From NCBI GenBank assembly GCA_963835135.1, contig CAWIEF010000002.1, positions 372,001 through 436,000 of the forward strand: 64,000 bases of DNA. Reading direction: 5' to 3'. Shown here piece by piece: positions 23,799 to 32,276 of this stretch (positions within the stretch are counted from its first letter, which is position 1; each line of letters opens with the position of its first letter). The DNA comes from JAVVHH01 sp963835135. GTDB lineage: Bacteria > Pseudomonadota > Alphaproteobacteria > Acetobacterales > Acetobacteraceae. A model generated the notes under the pieces. The model worked only from the letters and a program-made list of their open reading frames with translations, was not told where the DNA came from and searched no databases. The position numbers and the translations under genes were made by a program.

Positions 23799-24995
23799 AT
23801 GCGGGAAAGCTACGACACGATCGTCATCGGCCTTGGCGCCGTGGGCGCGGCGACGCTGTGGCAGCTTGCCCGCCGTGGCCAGCGCGTGCTCGGCTTGGAC
23901 CGCTGGGATCCGCCGCATAGCCACGGCTCCACACACGGGGACACCCGCATCACACGCTGCGCGATCGGCGAGGGCGAGATTTACGTGCCGCTCGTGCTTC
24001 GCTCCCACGAGCTATGGCGGGAGCTGGAGGCGGAGAGCGGCGATGACCTGCTGACGCAGTGTGGCGCGCTCATCCTGGCCAGCGGTGCGGCGAACGCGGT
24101 GGTGCACGGCAAGTCGAATTTCGTCGGCCGCACCATCCAAGCGGCCAAGCGGTATGGGATCGCGCACGAGGTGCTGTCACCCGACGAGGTGATGCGGCGC
24201 TTCCCGCAATTCCGGCTCGAGGGCGACGAGCTCGCCTATTTCGAGGCTGAGGGTGGCTTTGTGCGGCCGGAACGATGCGTCGGCGCACAACTCGCGGCCG
24301 CGCAACGGCTCGGTGCGACCGTGCGGGGGCAGACACAAGTCGTGCGGCTCGAGCGTGACGGCGACGGCGTCACCGTCACCACCGCTTCGGGCGATCGCGT
24401 GCAGGCTGCGCGCGCCGTATTGGCGGCGGGCGTCTGGTCCCCCGGCTTGGCCGGCGCGGCACTTGCGCCGCACATGAGCATCGCCCGCCAAGTCCTGCAC
24501 TGGTTCCAGCCGGACGACCCGGCGCGCTTCGCCCCGGGACGCTTCCCAGTCTTCATCTGGGCCCATGGCGATACGGCCGAGGACAGTTTCTACGGCTTCC
24601 CGATCCCGCCCGGCACGGAGGGTGTAAAGCTCGCGCGCGAGCAATACCTGGACGTCACCGACGACCCGGACCAACTGCGGCGCGACGTGGGGCCGGACGA
24701 AGGCGCCGCTCTGACCCGGCGCCATGCGGCCGGGCGCCTGCTCGGCCTCGCCCCCGCGCCGCTGCGCAGCGTCGTCTGTCCCTACACCAACACGCCTGAC
24801 GGCGACTTCCTGATTGCCACGCTGCCCGACAACGACCACGCGATCATCGTCTCGGCCTGCTCGGGACACGGGTTCAAGCACTCAGCGGGACTGGGCGAGG
24901 CGGTGGCGCAAGCGGTGCTGGCCCAGCGGACCGACGAGCTCGCGGCGTTCGGCCCGGAGCGCCTGGCACGGGCGGCCGGGCGGACCGCCGCCTGA
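23799..24995 (+). CDS. Sarcosine oxidase / N-methyltryptophan oxidase-like flavoenzyme
   Basis: 398-residue FAD-dependent amine oxidase of the MSOX/MTOX family. The dinucleotide fold reads DTIVIGLGAVGAATLWQLAR, followed by the hallmark HGSTHGDTRITR and LWRELEAESGDDL. The cysteine in VVCPYTNTPDGDF matches the one that carries covalent FAD in monomeric sarcosine oxidase, and SGHGFKHSAGLGEAVA is the C-terminal FAD contact. It would oxidise a secondary amine or a related C-N bond and give hydrogen peroxide. It is divergent from the ABC operon, with operator 3 between, so it is probably co-regulated with that importer. The ATG at 23799 is preceded by AGAGG. Confidence 0.9.
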   Translation: MRESYDTIVIGLGAVGAATLWQLARRGQRVLGLDRWDPPHSHGSTHGDTRITRCAIGEGEIYVPLVLRSHELWRELEAESGDDLLTQCGALILASGAANAVVHGKSNFVGRTIQAAKRYGIAHEVLSPDEVMRRFPQFRLEGDELAYFEAEGGFVRPERCVGAQLAAAQRLGATVRGQTQVVRLERDGDGVTVTTASGDRVQAARAVLAAGVWSPGLAGAALAPHMSIARQVLHWFQPDDPARFAPGRFPVFIWAHGDTAEDSFYGFPIPPGTEGVKLAREQYLDVTDDPDQLRRDVGPDEGAALTRRHAAGRLLGLAPAPLRSVVCPYTNTPDGDFLIATLPDNDHAIIVSACSGHGFKHSAGLGEAVAQAVLAQRTDELAAFGPERLARAAGRTAA

Positions 24996-25322
24996 CCTCC
25001 CGGCCTGATCGAGGCGACCGTCGGGCGGATTCATGGAAATGTCTCACGCTCGCTTCCGTCAGCGTGGCGTGAAGGGTCCTCGCTCCAGGCCGTGTCCTTC
25101 GCGCACTGAGCGGCGCGCACCCCCTCGATGACGGCCGCCGCGGGCACCGCGCGAGAGATTGCCTCTCCTTCGTATTCCGTGGTTAGTTCAAACGCTAGCC
25201 GATTTCGACATCTAGAACGGATCGATCTTCATTTCTGACTGGTTTCCTGCGATGATCAACCTAGCGATCGGCCCTGTGGTGTTGCGTCCATCCTGCGCGG
25301 CGTCGAGGCCTGCTCAGTTCCA
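24996..25322. other. Intergenic region before the glycosyltransferase pair
   Basis: About 330 bases between the flavoenzyme and the GTG start at 25323. The second half is less GC-rich (around 25180-25260) and may hold a promoter, but I see no confident -35/-10 pair, terminator hairpin, RNA gene or conserved small frame. Confidence 0.4.
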
Positions 25323-26480
25323 GTGACTGCACGAGATCATACGCTCGTCGAGGCCGTGGCACCGCCCGACTCGCCGGAGTATCAGACGAGCCTTGCGGTC
25401 CCACCTATCCTGCAGATCGTCGGCGATGGTGCGGCGGGCGGTGGCACCACCGTCGTCTTACAACTGTCGCAAGAGCTCGCCAAGCAGGGCGCAACCGTAA
25501 CGGTCGCGAGCCAAGCCGGGTCCTACATCCTCGCGCAGGCGGAGCGTCAAGGCCTGTTCACCCTGCCGCTCGATTTCAGGTCGCGCGGCAATACGCTCGC
25601 GCTGTCGCGGCAGATCTCGCGCTATCTCGCGGCCAACCCGTCCAGCCTGGTTCATGCGCACGGCGCCCGTGCCGCACTGACGATCGCACTGCTGCCGAAG
25701 GCACGACGCCGAACCCTGATCTACACGGTGCACGGCTTTCACTACAGCAAGAAGCCGCCCGTCGTGCGCCATCTCGCGATGCTGGCGGAACGGTTCTGCA
25801 CCCAGCGCGCGACGGCGACCGTGTTCGTGTCGTCCAACGACATCAAGCTCGCGGCCCAAGACCGTCTGCTGCCGCGCGCGGCTCGGACGCAGGTGATCTA
25901 TAACGGCGCTGCCCCGGCCGAGCCGTCCATGACGAGTGCCACATTCGACCTCGCCTTCCTGGGGCGGCTTCACTTCCAGAAAAATCCAGGCATCCTCGTC
26001 GACATCCTCGATGCGATGAAGCCGCTGCGTCCGTCGTTGAGCATCATCGGCTCGGGCAATCTCGAGCCGATGCTCCGCGAGAAGGTCAGGCTCGCCGGAA
26101 TGGAGCAGCAGGTCACATTCCAGGGCGAGCAGGAGCATTCCAGCGCGTTGCGCCTGCTCGAGAGCGCGCGGATCATGGTGCTTCCGTCCCGTTGGGAGGG
26201 CCTGCCCGTCTCGGTAATCGAAGCGATGCATCGCGGCATTCCGGTCGTCGCGTCCGACATCGCGGGCACCAACGAGGCTGTCGCCGACGGCACGACCGGC
26301 TTCCTGGTGCCGTCCGCCGACCCGGCCGCCTATGCCGACCGCATCGCGCGCCTGCTCGGCGATCCAGCGCTGTATTCGCGCATCAGCCGGAGCGCCGTGC
26401 TTCGCGCGCGCGAGCTGTTCTCGATACGCAGCCAAATGGAGGCGTATGTGAGCCTCTACGCCAGCACGGTGTCGGGCTGA
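25323..26480 (+). CDS. Family 4 glycosyltransferase
   Basis: 385-residue GT-B enzyme. The N-terminal Rossmann half begins ILQIVGDGAAGGGTTVVLQL and includes LVHAHGARAALTIALL and YTVHGFHY; the C-terminal half contains LAFLGRLHFQKNPG, LPSRWEGLPVSVIEAM and VVASDIAGTNEAV, the classic EX7E retaining motif region. The start is a GTG; the first 25 residues look non-conserved. Its stop overlaps the ATG of the next gene (TGATG). Probable role is adding a sugar to an exopolysaccharide or lipid-linked glycan; donor and acceptor are unknown. Confidence 0.9.
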   Translation: MTARDHTLVEAVAPPDSPEYQTSLAVPPILQIVGDGAAGGGTTVVLQLSQELAKQGATVTVASQAGSYILAQAERQGLFTLPLDFRSRGNTLALSRQISRYLAANPSSLVHAHGARAALTIALLPKARRRTLIYTVHGFHYSKKPPVVRHLAMLAERFCTQRATATVFVSSNDIKLAAQDRLLPRAARTQVIYNGAAPAEPSMTSATFDLAFLGRLHFQKNPGILVDILDAMKPLRPSLSIIGSGNLEPMLREKVRLAGMEQQVTFQGEQEHSSALRLLESARIMVLPSRWEGLPVSVIEAMHRGIPVVASDIAGTNEAVADGTTGFLVPSADPAAYADRIARLLGDPALYSRISRSAVLRARELFSIRSQMEAYVSLYASTVSG

Positions 26481-28657
26481 TGGTCGCCATCAGCGTCATA
26501 ATCCCGTATTTCAACCGGCGGCACACGATCCGGACCGCCATCAACTCCGTGCTGCAGCAGACGTTCCAGGATTTCGAGGTGATCGTCGTGGACGACGCCT
26601 CGACCGACGACGTCAACGGCGCGCTGGCGCCGTACGCTGACGACGCCCGCATCCGGCTGATCCGCAAGGCGGCCAATCAGGGACCGGGTGCGGCGCGCAA
26701 CACCGGCATTGCCGCCGCCCAGGGCCGGTTCGTCGCGTTCCTCGATTCGGATGACCGCTGGCTGCCCAAAAAGCTCGAGCGGCAGGTCGAGGCGGTGCTG
26801 GCAGAGCCAGATCCCGACGCGACGTTCTGCCTGTCCAAGACCCGGGTCCTGCTCGATGGCAGCCACGAACTCATCCGGCCGATCCACCTTCCCGCCCCGG
26901 GCCGAAGCTTCGCCGAATACCTCTACGTCGATGGCGGCTTCGCCCAGACCAGCGCCTATTTCCTCGCGCGCACCCTGGCGCAACGCTTTCCGTTTTATGA
27001 GGACATGGGCCAACTCGAGGATCAGCTCTTCCTCATCGAGATCGAGGGGTCCGGAGCGCGATTCATCGTCCTCGATGAGGTGCTGACGATATGGAACAAC
27101 GAGTCCACGTCGGACCGCGCCAGCAGCGCCGACGATCTGCGCAAGTGGATCGACATCGTCGCGCTCTTTTCCGAACGGGCGGCGCCACACGTCTCGCCGC
27201 ATGTGCTTTTGGCGGGAAAGGTCCGTTTCCTGAGCGGAAGGCTGTGGCGGGAGTCGCCGGCCCAGTCTGTCGCGCTGATGGTCCGTGCCCTGCGCGCCGG
27301 GTCGCTCTCCCCGAAACAGATCGCCGTTTTGTTCGGCAGAAACGCGATGCCCGTCGGGCTGTACAACGTCGCGCGGCATTGGCTCGCCAAAGCCGGTGGC
27401 CAACCCCGGCAAAGCGGGCAGGAGGCAGCCCCAGCGAACGACAAGTCGATCTTGTTCGTTACCGAAGAGCCGTTCCTGCCGCCGCACAACGGGTCGCAAC
27501 AGACCTATGCCGCCGTGGTCCGCAGCTACGCCGAGGATGGGTGGAAGCTCTACTGCATCTCGTTCTACCGCGACCCGGCCGTGCTCCAATCGCCGATAGC
27601 GGAAGCGTATCGATCAACGTTCTCCGACTACTTGCTGCTGCCTGGTTGGAACCGTGGTGGGGCCGTGCTGGGCCGGGTCGGCCAGGCGTTTCGCGAGGCG
27701 GACCGGTCATTGACGGGGAACGTCCTTCCGTCGCACCCCTTCTTGACCACGAAAGGGCCTGCCGAAGCGCAGCGCATCGCGGACGTCGTGCGAAGCTGGG
27801 GCATCGGGACGCTGTACGTGCACAAGGTGCACGGAATGCAACTCCTCGGGAGGGTTCTCGATCACCTGGCCGACATCCCGATCATCCTCAATCTCCACGA
27901 TGATTTCGTTGCGCGCGCCAGCAACTACAGTCTCGTCCACAACAGGGTATTCTCCGCCCTGCCGCTTCGCACGGTCCTGCGGGATCATGGGGCGGCCTGG
28001 CTACGTCATCAGGTGAGCCGGACCAACCTCGCCCGGTCCCGCCGCGTCGAGCGACGTTTGCTTCAGCGATGCAAGTCCATCATCGTCAACTCCGCCCAGG
28101 AGATGGCGTCATACATGGCTGACCCGATGCTGGCCGATAAGCTCGTCTATGCGCCGGCAATTTATTCTCCCGTGAGCGACACGACATACGACGTTGCCGA
28201 TCAACAATTCGATGCCGGGTTCATCGGATCGGCTGACGTCATGAACATCGAGGCGCTGCTCTATTTCCGCGATCGGATCCTGCCGCTCCTCAAGGAGAAG
28301 CGGCCTGAGTTTTCGTTCCTGATCGCCGGCCGCGTCGGGCCGCTCGCTCGATCGTTATTCGAGGGGGTCGAGGGCGTCACGATCTGGATGAGCCTAAACA
28401 CCGTGGACTCGTTCTATCGCGCCGTCGCCGTCGCCGTCATTCCGGTTTGTTACGGGACCGGGGTCAGCATCCGCTTCATCGAGTCGATCAAGTTCGGCAA
28501 GCCGATCGTGAGCACGACGATCGGCGCGCGCGGGCATGATCTCGGACCGATCCCGAACGTCGTCATCACCGACGAGCCTTCGGCGTTCGCGACAGCCGTG
28601 ATCGCCTTGGCTTTAGCGGCTAAAACGACCGAAAAAGTCGGACAAGCCGTGCACTGA
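26480..28657 (+). CDS. Bifunctional glycosyltransferase: GT2 domain fused to a GT4-like domain
   Basis: 725 aa. Residues 1 to about 240 are a GT-A family 2 domain (VAISVIIPYFNRRHTIRTAI, VIVVDDASTDD, LDSDDRWLPKKLERQ), followed by a helical stretch. From about residue 318 a second, GT-B-like enzyme begins (SILFVTEEPFLPPHNGSQQ) and continues through DAGFIGSADVMNIEALLYF, a RPEFSFLIAGRVG stretch, and PVCYGTGVSIRFIESIKFGK, which resembles the nucleotide-sugar side of GT4 enzymes. The two halves are joined by a polar linker (GGQPRQSGQEAAPANDKS). Translationally coupled to the GT4 gene, so three transferase activities are made together. Confidence 0.85.
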   Translation: MVAISVIIPYFNRRHTIRTAINSVLQQTFQDFEVIVVDDASTDDVNGALAPYADDARIRLIRKAANQGPGAARNTGIAAAQGRFVAFLDSDDRWLPKKLERQVEAVLAEPDPDATFCLSKTRVLLDGSHELIRPIHLPAPGRSFAEYLYVDGGFAQTSAYFLARTLAQRFPFYEDMGQLEDQLFLIEIEGSGARFIVLDEVLTIWNNESTSDRASSADDLRKWIDIVALFSERAAPHVSPHVLLAGKVRFLSGRLWRESPAQSVALMVRALRAGSLSPKQIAVLFGRNAMPVGLYNVARHWLAKAGGQPRQSGQEAAPANDKSILFVTEEPFLPPHNGSQQTYAAVVRSYAEDGWKLYCISFYRDPAVLQSPIAEAYRSTFSDYLLLPGWNRGGAVLGRVGQAFREADRSLTGNVLPSHPFLTTKGPAEAQRIADVVRSWGIGTLYVHKVHGMQLLGRVLDHLADIPIILNLHDDFVARASNYSLVHNRVFSALPLRTVLRDHGAAWLRHQVSRTNLARSRRVERRLLQRCKSIIVNSAQEMASYMADPMLADKLVYAPAIYSPVSDTTYDVADQQFDAGFIGSADVMNIEALLYFRDRILPLLKEKRPEFSFLIAGRVGPLARSLFEGVEGVTIWMSLNTVDSFYRAVAVAVIPVCYGTGVSIRFIESIKFGKPIVSTTIGARGHDLGPIPNVVITDEPSAFATAVIALALAAKTTEKVGQAVH

Positions 28658-28669
28658 TCCGCGCGGGCG

Positions 28670-29374
28670 TCATTCGAACCCGCTGTGCCGACGCAACCCG
28701 GCGCTGCCGGGACCGGTCAACTCGGCGACGAGCACTGCGGCCGAGACCGGGTCTCGGGCGGTTGCGCTGACCCCGGCGGCGTAGACGGTCGCAAGGTCGT
28801 GTTCCGGCGGCAGCGGCCCCACAAGGCTGAGGCCCGTCGTGTAGAGGATCTCGGTGGTTTGCGTCAGGCCGATGCCCCCCGCCGGGGCTGCGTCGGCGAA
28901 CGTGCGCATCGCGGTCTCGCCGTTGGGGAACGTGCGCAGCTTGGATTGCAGCGCGTCGATGAGCCCGAGCGCCTCGAACACCCGCCGCACATGGATGCCC
29001 GCCGTGCTCCTGTAGGGGTCGGGCATGAAGATGGCGCTCGCCTCCCGCATCGCGGCCGCAAAGGTCTTGCAGGTCGAGATGTCTGGCATCGGTTGGCCCT
29101 GCAGCACCGCGACGGCCGTCCGCACGGTCCCGATCGGCGAGACCGACCCTGGCCGGACCAGGCCGGCCGCCTCGAGCTCGCTCAACTGCTCGGCGGTGAG
29201 GATCAGAACGTCGCAGGGAGCTCCGGTCTCGAAGCGCTCGCGGATCGCGCCGACTGCGCTGAAGATGCCGGCGACCGGCTGCCCCGTCGCGGCGGTGAAA
29301 CCTCCGGTCAGATCGCCGACCAGCCCCTTGGCGGCCCCGGCACTCAACACGTTCAGCGCGATGGGGTCCGGCAC
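28670..29374 (-). CDS. ModA-like solute-binding-fold protein without visible signal peptide
   Basis: 234 aa of the molybdate/extracellular solute-binding type II fold: LNVLSAGAAKGLVGDLTGGF, FSAVGAIRERFETGAPCDV, and the late FADAAPAGGIGLTQTTEIL. ModA proteins carry a signal peptide, but here the start (GTG at 29374) sits 6 bases after the stop of the Bug gene and the mature-like sequence begins immediately. Related cytosolic or unprocessed members occur next to Bug/tricarboxylate genes. The role is unknown; a periplasmic function would need another export route or a different start. Confidence 0.72.
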   Translation of the reverse strand: MPDPIALNVLSAGAAKGLVGDLTGGFTAATGQPVAGIFSAVGAIRERFETGAPCDVLILTAEQLSELEAAGLVRPGSVSPIGTVRTAVAVLQGQPMPDISTCKTFAAAMREASAIFMPDPYRSTAGIHVRRVFEALGLIDALQSKLRTFPNGETAMRTFADAAPAGGIGLTQTTEILYTTGLSLVGPLPPEHDLATVYAAGVSATARDPVSAAVLVAELTGPGSAGLRRHSGFE

Positions 29375-29379
29375 GCCCG

Positions 29380-30351
29380 CTAATCCCCTGCTTTGGCGCC
29401 GGACACCTTCACCACCTTGGCCCATTTCTCGATGTCCTCGGAGATGAACGCACCGAACGCGGCAGGCGTCATCAGCAGCGGCACCGCGCCGTCCTTGGCC
29501 CAGGCGGTTCTGAGGTCCGGGCTCGATAGGGCCGCTTCGAGGGCCCGGCTCAACGTCTCGACGACTCCGGCCGGCATGCCTTTCGGGCCGACGAGCCCGA
29601 GCCAGATCACCGCCTCGTAGCCCGGCACTGTCTCGGCCACGGTCGGTAGCGAGGGCAGGATGTCCGACCGAGCGGTTCCGGTGGTGGCCAGCCCAATGAC
29701 CCGATCGGCTTTGATGAAAGTCGATATCGTCGTGGTCGCGTCGAACATCATGTCGACTTGTCCACCCATCACGTCGGTCCGCGCAGTGCTGCTGCCCCGG
29801 TAGGGGACGTGCAGGATGTCGACACCGGCCATCTGTTTGAACAGCTCGCCGGCCATGTGGTACGGCGTTCCCGGGCCGGAAGACGCATAGGTCAGCTTGC
29901 CCGGATCCGACTTGGCCTTGGCGATCAGCTCGGCGACCGTCTTCAGCCCGAGGCCAGGCCGGGTGACCAGCACGAGATCGGAGGAGTTGATCGGCGCGAT
30001 CGGCACGAAGTCGGTGGTCAGTTTGAACGGCTTCTTGGCGAACAGCGTCTCATTGACCGTGTGCGCGTTCGAGATCAGCAACAGCTTGTAGCCGTCGGGC
30101 GCGGCATTCTTGACGTAGTCGCTGCCAATGATCGACCCGGCGCCGGGCCGGTCATCGGTGATGAACGGTTGTCCCAACGCCGCCTGGAGCTTGGGGGCCA
30201 GGAGCCGGGCATACACGTCGGCCGATCCGCCCGCCGCAAAGGGGACGACGATGATCACGGGCCGGCTCGGATAGGTGTCGGCCGCCAGGGCAGGACGGCC
30301 CAGGGCGCTGGCGGCGATCGCCATGGCGGCGCGGCGGGTCAGTGCGGCCAT
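29380..30351 (-). CDS. Bug/TctC-family periplasmic binding protein 1
   Basis: 323 aa with a signal sequence (MAALTRRAAMAIAASALGRP then ALAA). Bug-family marks are PSRPVIIVVPFAAGGSADVYAR, GQPFITDDRPGAGSIIGSDY, KNAAPDGYKLLLIS, and LHVPYRGSSTARTDVMGGQV. Bug proteins bind carboxylates or amides and work with TctAB permeases or as sensors. The ATG at 30351 lies 2 bases after the stop of the fumarylacetoacetate-hydrolase-type gene, so these are one operon. Confidence 0.93.
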   Translation of the reverse strand: MAALTRRAAMAIAASALGRPALAADTYPSRPVIIVVPFAAGGSADVYARLLAPKLQAALGQPFITDDRPGAGSIIGSDYVKNAAPDGYKLLLISNAHTVNETLFAKKPFKLTTDFVPIAPINSSDLVLVTRPGLGLKTVAELIAKAKSDPGKLTYASSGPGTPYHMAGELFKQMAGVDILHVPYRGSSTARTDVMGGQVDMMFDATTTISTFIKADRVIGLATTGTARSDILPSLPTVAETVPGYEAVIWLGLVGPKGMPAGVVETLSRALEAALSSPDLRTAWAKDGAVPLLMTPAAFGAFISEDIEKWAKVVKVSGAKAGD

Positions 30352-30353
30352 GG

Positions 30354-31226
30354 TCAGTTCGCGATCGTGTTGGTTAGCGTGCCGAGCCCGGTGATGCTGA
30401 TCCGCACCGTGTCGCCCGGCTTGAGGAAGCGCGGTGGCTTCATGCCGATCCCCACGCCAGCCGGCGTGCCGGTCGCGATCACGTCGCCGGGCATCAAGGT
30501 GATGCCGGCCGAGATCGTCGCGATGATGGTCGGGATGTCGAAGATGAGGTCTCGCGTGTTGGCGTCCTGACGCAACTCGCCGTTGACCCAGCATTTTACA
30601 TCGAGCGTGGCCGCATCGCCCACCTCGTCGGCGGTGACAGCCCAGGGTCCCATCGGGCAGAACGTATCCATCGACTTGCCGATGAACCACTGCCGATGCT
30701 TCTGCTGCAGGTCGCGGGCCGTGACGTCGTTGACGATGGTATAGCCCCAGACATGCTCGAGCGCCCGCTCCCGGCTGATGCCACGGCCGGGCGTGCCGAT
30801 GATGATGGCGAGCTCGGCTTCGTAGTCGAGTTGCTCGGTCAGGTTGGCGAACGCGTGCACCTGGGCCTGGTCGGCTACGATGGCCGAGGCGGGTTTGGTG
30901 AAGATCACCGGGAACTCCGGCGACAGCTCGCCCTTGGCCGCAGAGGTGTCGTAGCCGGATTGGGCGAATTCCTTGGCGTGCTCATGATAGTTCTTGCCGA
31001 CGCAGAACACGTTTCGACGCGGCTGCGGAATGGGTGCAAGCAAGGCATGGCCGTCGAGCTTGATCCACTCGGACGGGGCCGCGAGTGCCTGGCCAGTGGC
31101 GATCAGGTCGACGAGATCGCCGGAGAACCCGGGCTTGGCCGTCGCGACCGGACAGAACTGTCTGCCGTCCGGCGAGATGACGACTGGCTGGGCGCGGCCG
31201 TCCAGCTCCAACGTCGCAAAGCGCAT
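30354..31226 (-). CDS. Fumarylacetoacetate hydrolase (FAH) family protein
   Basis: 290 aa. FAH-family enzymes hydrolyse or decarboxylate 1,3-diketone acids and related ring-cleavage products using a divalent metal. VFCVGKNYHEHAKEF, PVIFTKPASAI, the metal-site Glu pair in LDYEAELAIIIG, GYTIVNDVTARDLQ, and the GDVIATGTPAGVG ending are intact. The ATG at 31226 follows GGAG at a spacing of 7; a start at 31238 would add only four residues. Its partners are Bug binding proteins, a CoA ligase and a crotonase, suggesting ring-cleavage or keto-acid degradation. Confidence 0.92.
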   Translation of the reverse strand: MRFATLELDGRAQPVVISPDGRQFCPVATAKPGFSGDLVDLIATGQALAAPSEWIKLDGHALLAPIPQPRRNVFCVGKNYHEHAKEFAQSGYDTSAAKGELSPEFPVIFTKPASAIVADQAQVHAFANLTEQLDYEAELAIIIGTPGRGISRERALEHVWGYTIVNDVTARDLQQKHRQWFIGKSMDTFCPMGPWAVTADEVGDAATLDVKCWVNGELRQDANTRDLIFDIPTIIATISAGITLMPGDVIATGTPAGVGIGMKPPRFLKPGDTVRISITGLGTLTNTIAN

Positions 31227-31299
31227 CACCGTCTCCAAAATGTCGTGTGGATTGATACCGTCGAGTATGGCGCAGATTTCGCGAGCTCGCGAGGCTGCG

Positions 31300-32253
31300 T
31301 CATTCGCCTTTGATCCCCTTGGCCTTGATCAGCGCGCCCCACTTCGCGGTGTCGCTCGAAAGGAGTGCGGCGAGCTCGGCCGGGGTCGAGGGGGCGGGCT
31401 CGGCGCCCATCTGCAGCAGCGTGTCCGAGGACGCCTGGAGCGCCGTGTGGATCGCCTGGTTGAGGGTGATCACGACGCCGGGCGCCGTCTTGGCGCTGAC
31501 GAAGATCGCATACCAATTGTTGGTGTCCACGCCTGCGAGACCCTGCTCATGCAAGGTCGGCACGTCCGGAAGCGACGGGTGCCGCTGCTCGGCGGCGACA
31601 CCAATGGCGCGGAGCCGCCCGGCTTTGACGAAGCCGATCAGGCCGGGGACGTCGCCGAAGAAGCCGTCGACCCGGCCGCCCATGAGGTCCGTCAGCGCCG
31701 GAGCAGCGCCCTTGTAGGGCACGTGTAGGAGCTTGGCGCCGGTCGCGCTGGCGAGTTGCTCGATGGCTAGATGAGGCACGGAGCCGACTCCGGACGATCC
31801 CATCGGCGTATCCGTGGCGGTCTTGGCGCGGGCGACGAAGTCGGCGGCCGTCTTGGCCTTGTTGTCGGCGTTGACGACGAGGACCTCGACGTTGTTGACC
31901 ACCAGCGACACGGGGGCGAAATCGCGGGCCATGTCATACGGCAGGTGCTCGTACAGCGCGGGGTTGATCGCCGCGGCGCCGACCGAAGTGAGCCAGAGCG
32001 TCGATCCGTCGGCCGGCGCACGGATGACGTCTTGCGCGCCGAGGACACCGTTGGCGCCCGGCCTATTCTCGACGATCACCGTGCGGCCCAGCGCTGTGCC
32101 GAGCGGGCCGGCAATGACCCGGGCCACGCTGTCGACCGGACCGCCCGGCGCGAAGGCGACGATGAGGCGCACCGGCTTTTGCTGCGCCCAGGCTGGCATC
32201 GCGCCGCCGGCGAGCAGCCAGCATATCGCCGTCAACAGGATGCGTCGGTTCAT
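31300..32253 (-). CDS. Bug/TctC-family periplasmic binding protein 2
   Basis: 317 aa with a Sec signal (MNRRILLTAICWLLAGGAMP then AWA). Marks are VRLIVAFAPGGPVDSVARVI, GRTVIVENRPGANGVLGAQD, HVPYKGAAPALTDLMGGRVD and the ENPAEL-like C-terminus. GGAGGAAAC precedes the ATG at 32253. It follows the CoA ligase by 23 bases in the same direction. It is distinct from Bug 1 and Bug 3 in this block and probably has a different ligand preference. Confidence 0.92.
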   Translation of the reverse strand: MNRRILLTAICWLLAGGAMPAWAQQKPVRLIVAFAPGGPVDSVARVIAGPLGTALGRTVIVENRPGANGVLGAQDVIRAPADGSTLWLTSVGAAAINPALYEHLPYDMARDFAPVSLVVNNVEVLVVNADNKAKTAADFVARAKTATDTPMGSSGVGSVPHLAIEQLASATGAKLLHVPYKGAAPALTDLMGGRVDGFFGDVPGLIGFVKAGRLRAIGVAAEQRHPSLPDVPTLHEQGLAGVDTNNWYAIFVSAKTAPGVVITLNQAIHTALQASSDTLLQMGAEPAPSTPAELAALLSSDTAKWGALIKAKGIKGE

Positions 32254-32276
32254 CGTTTCCTCCGGTTTGGCCCTTC

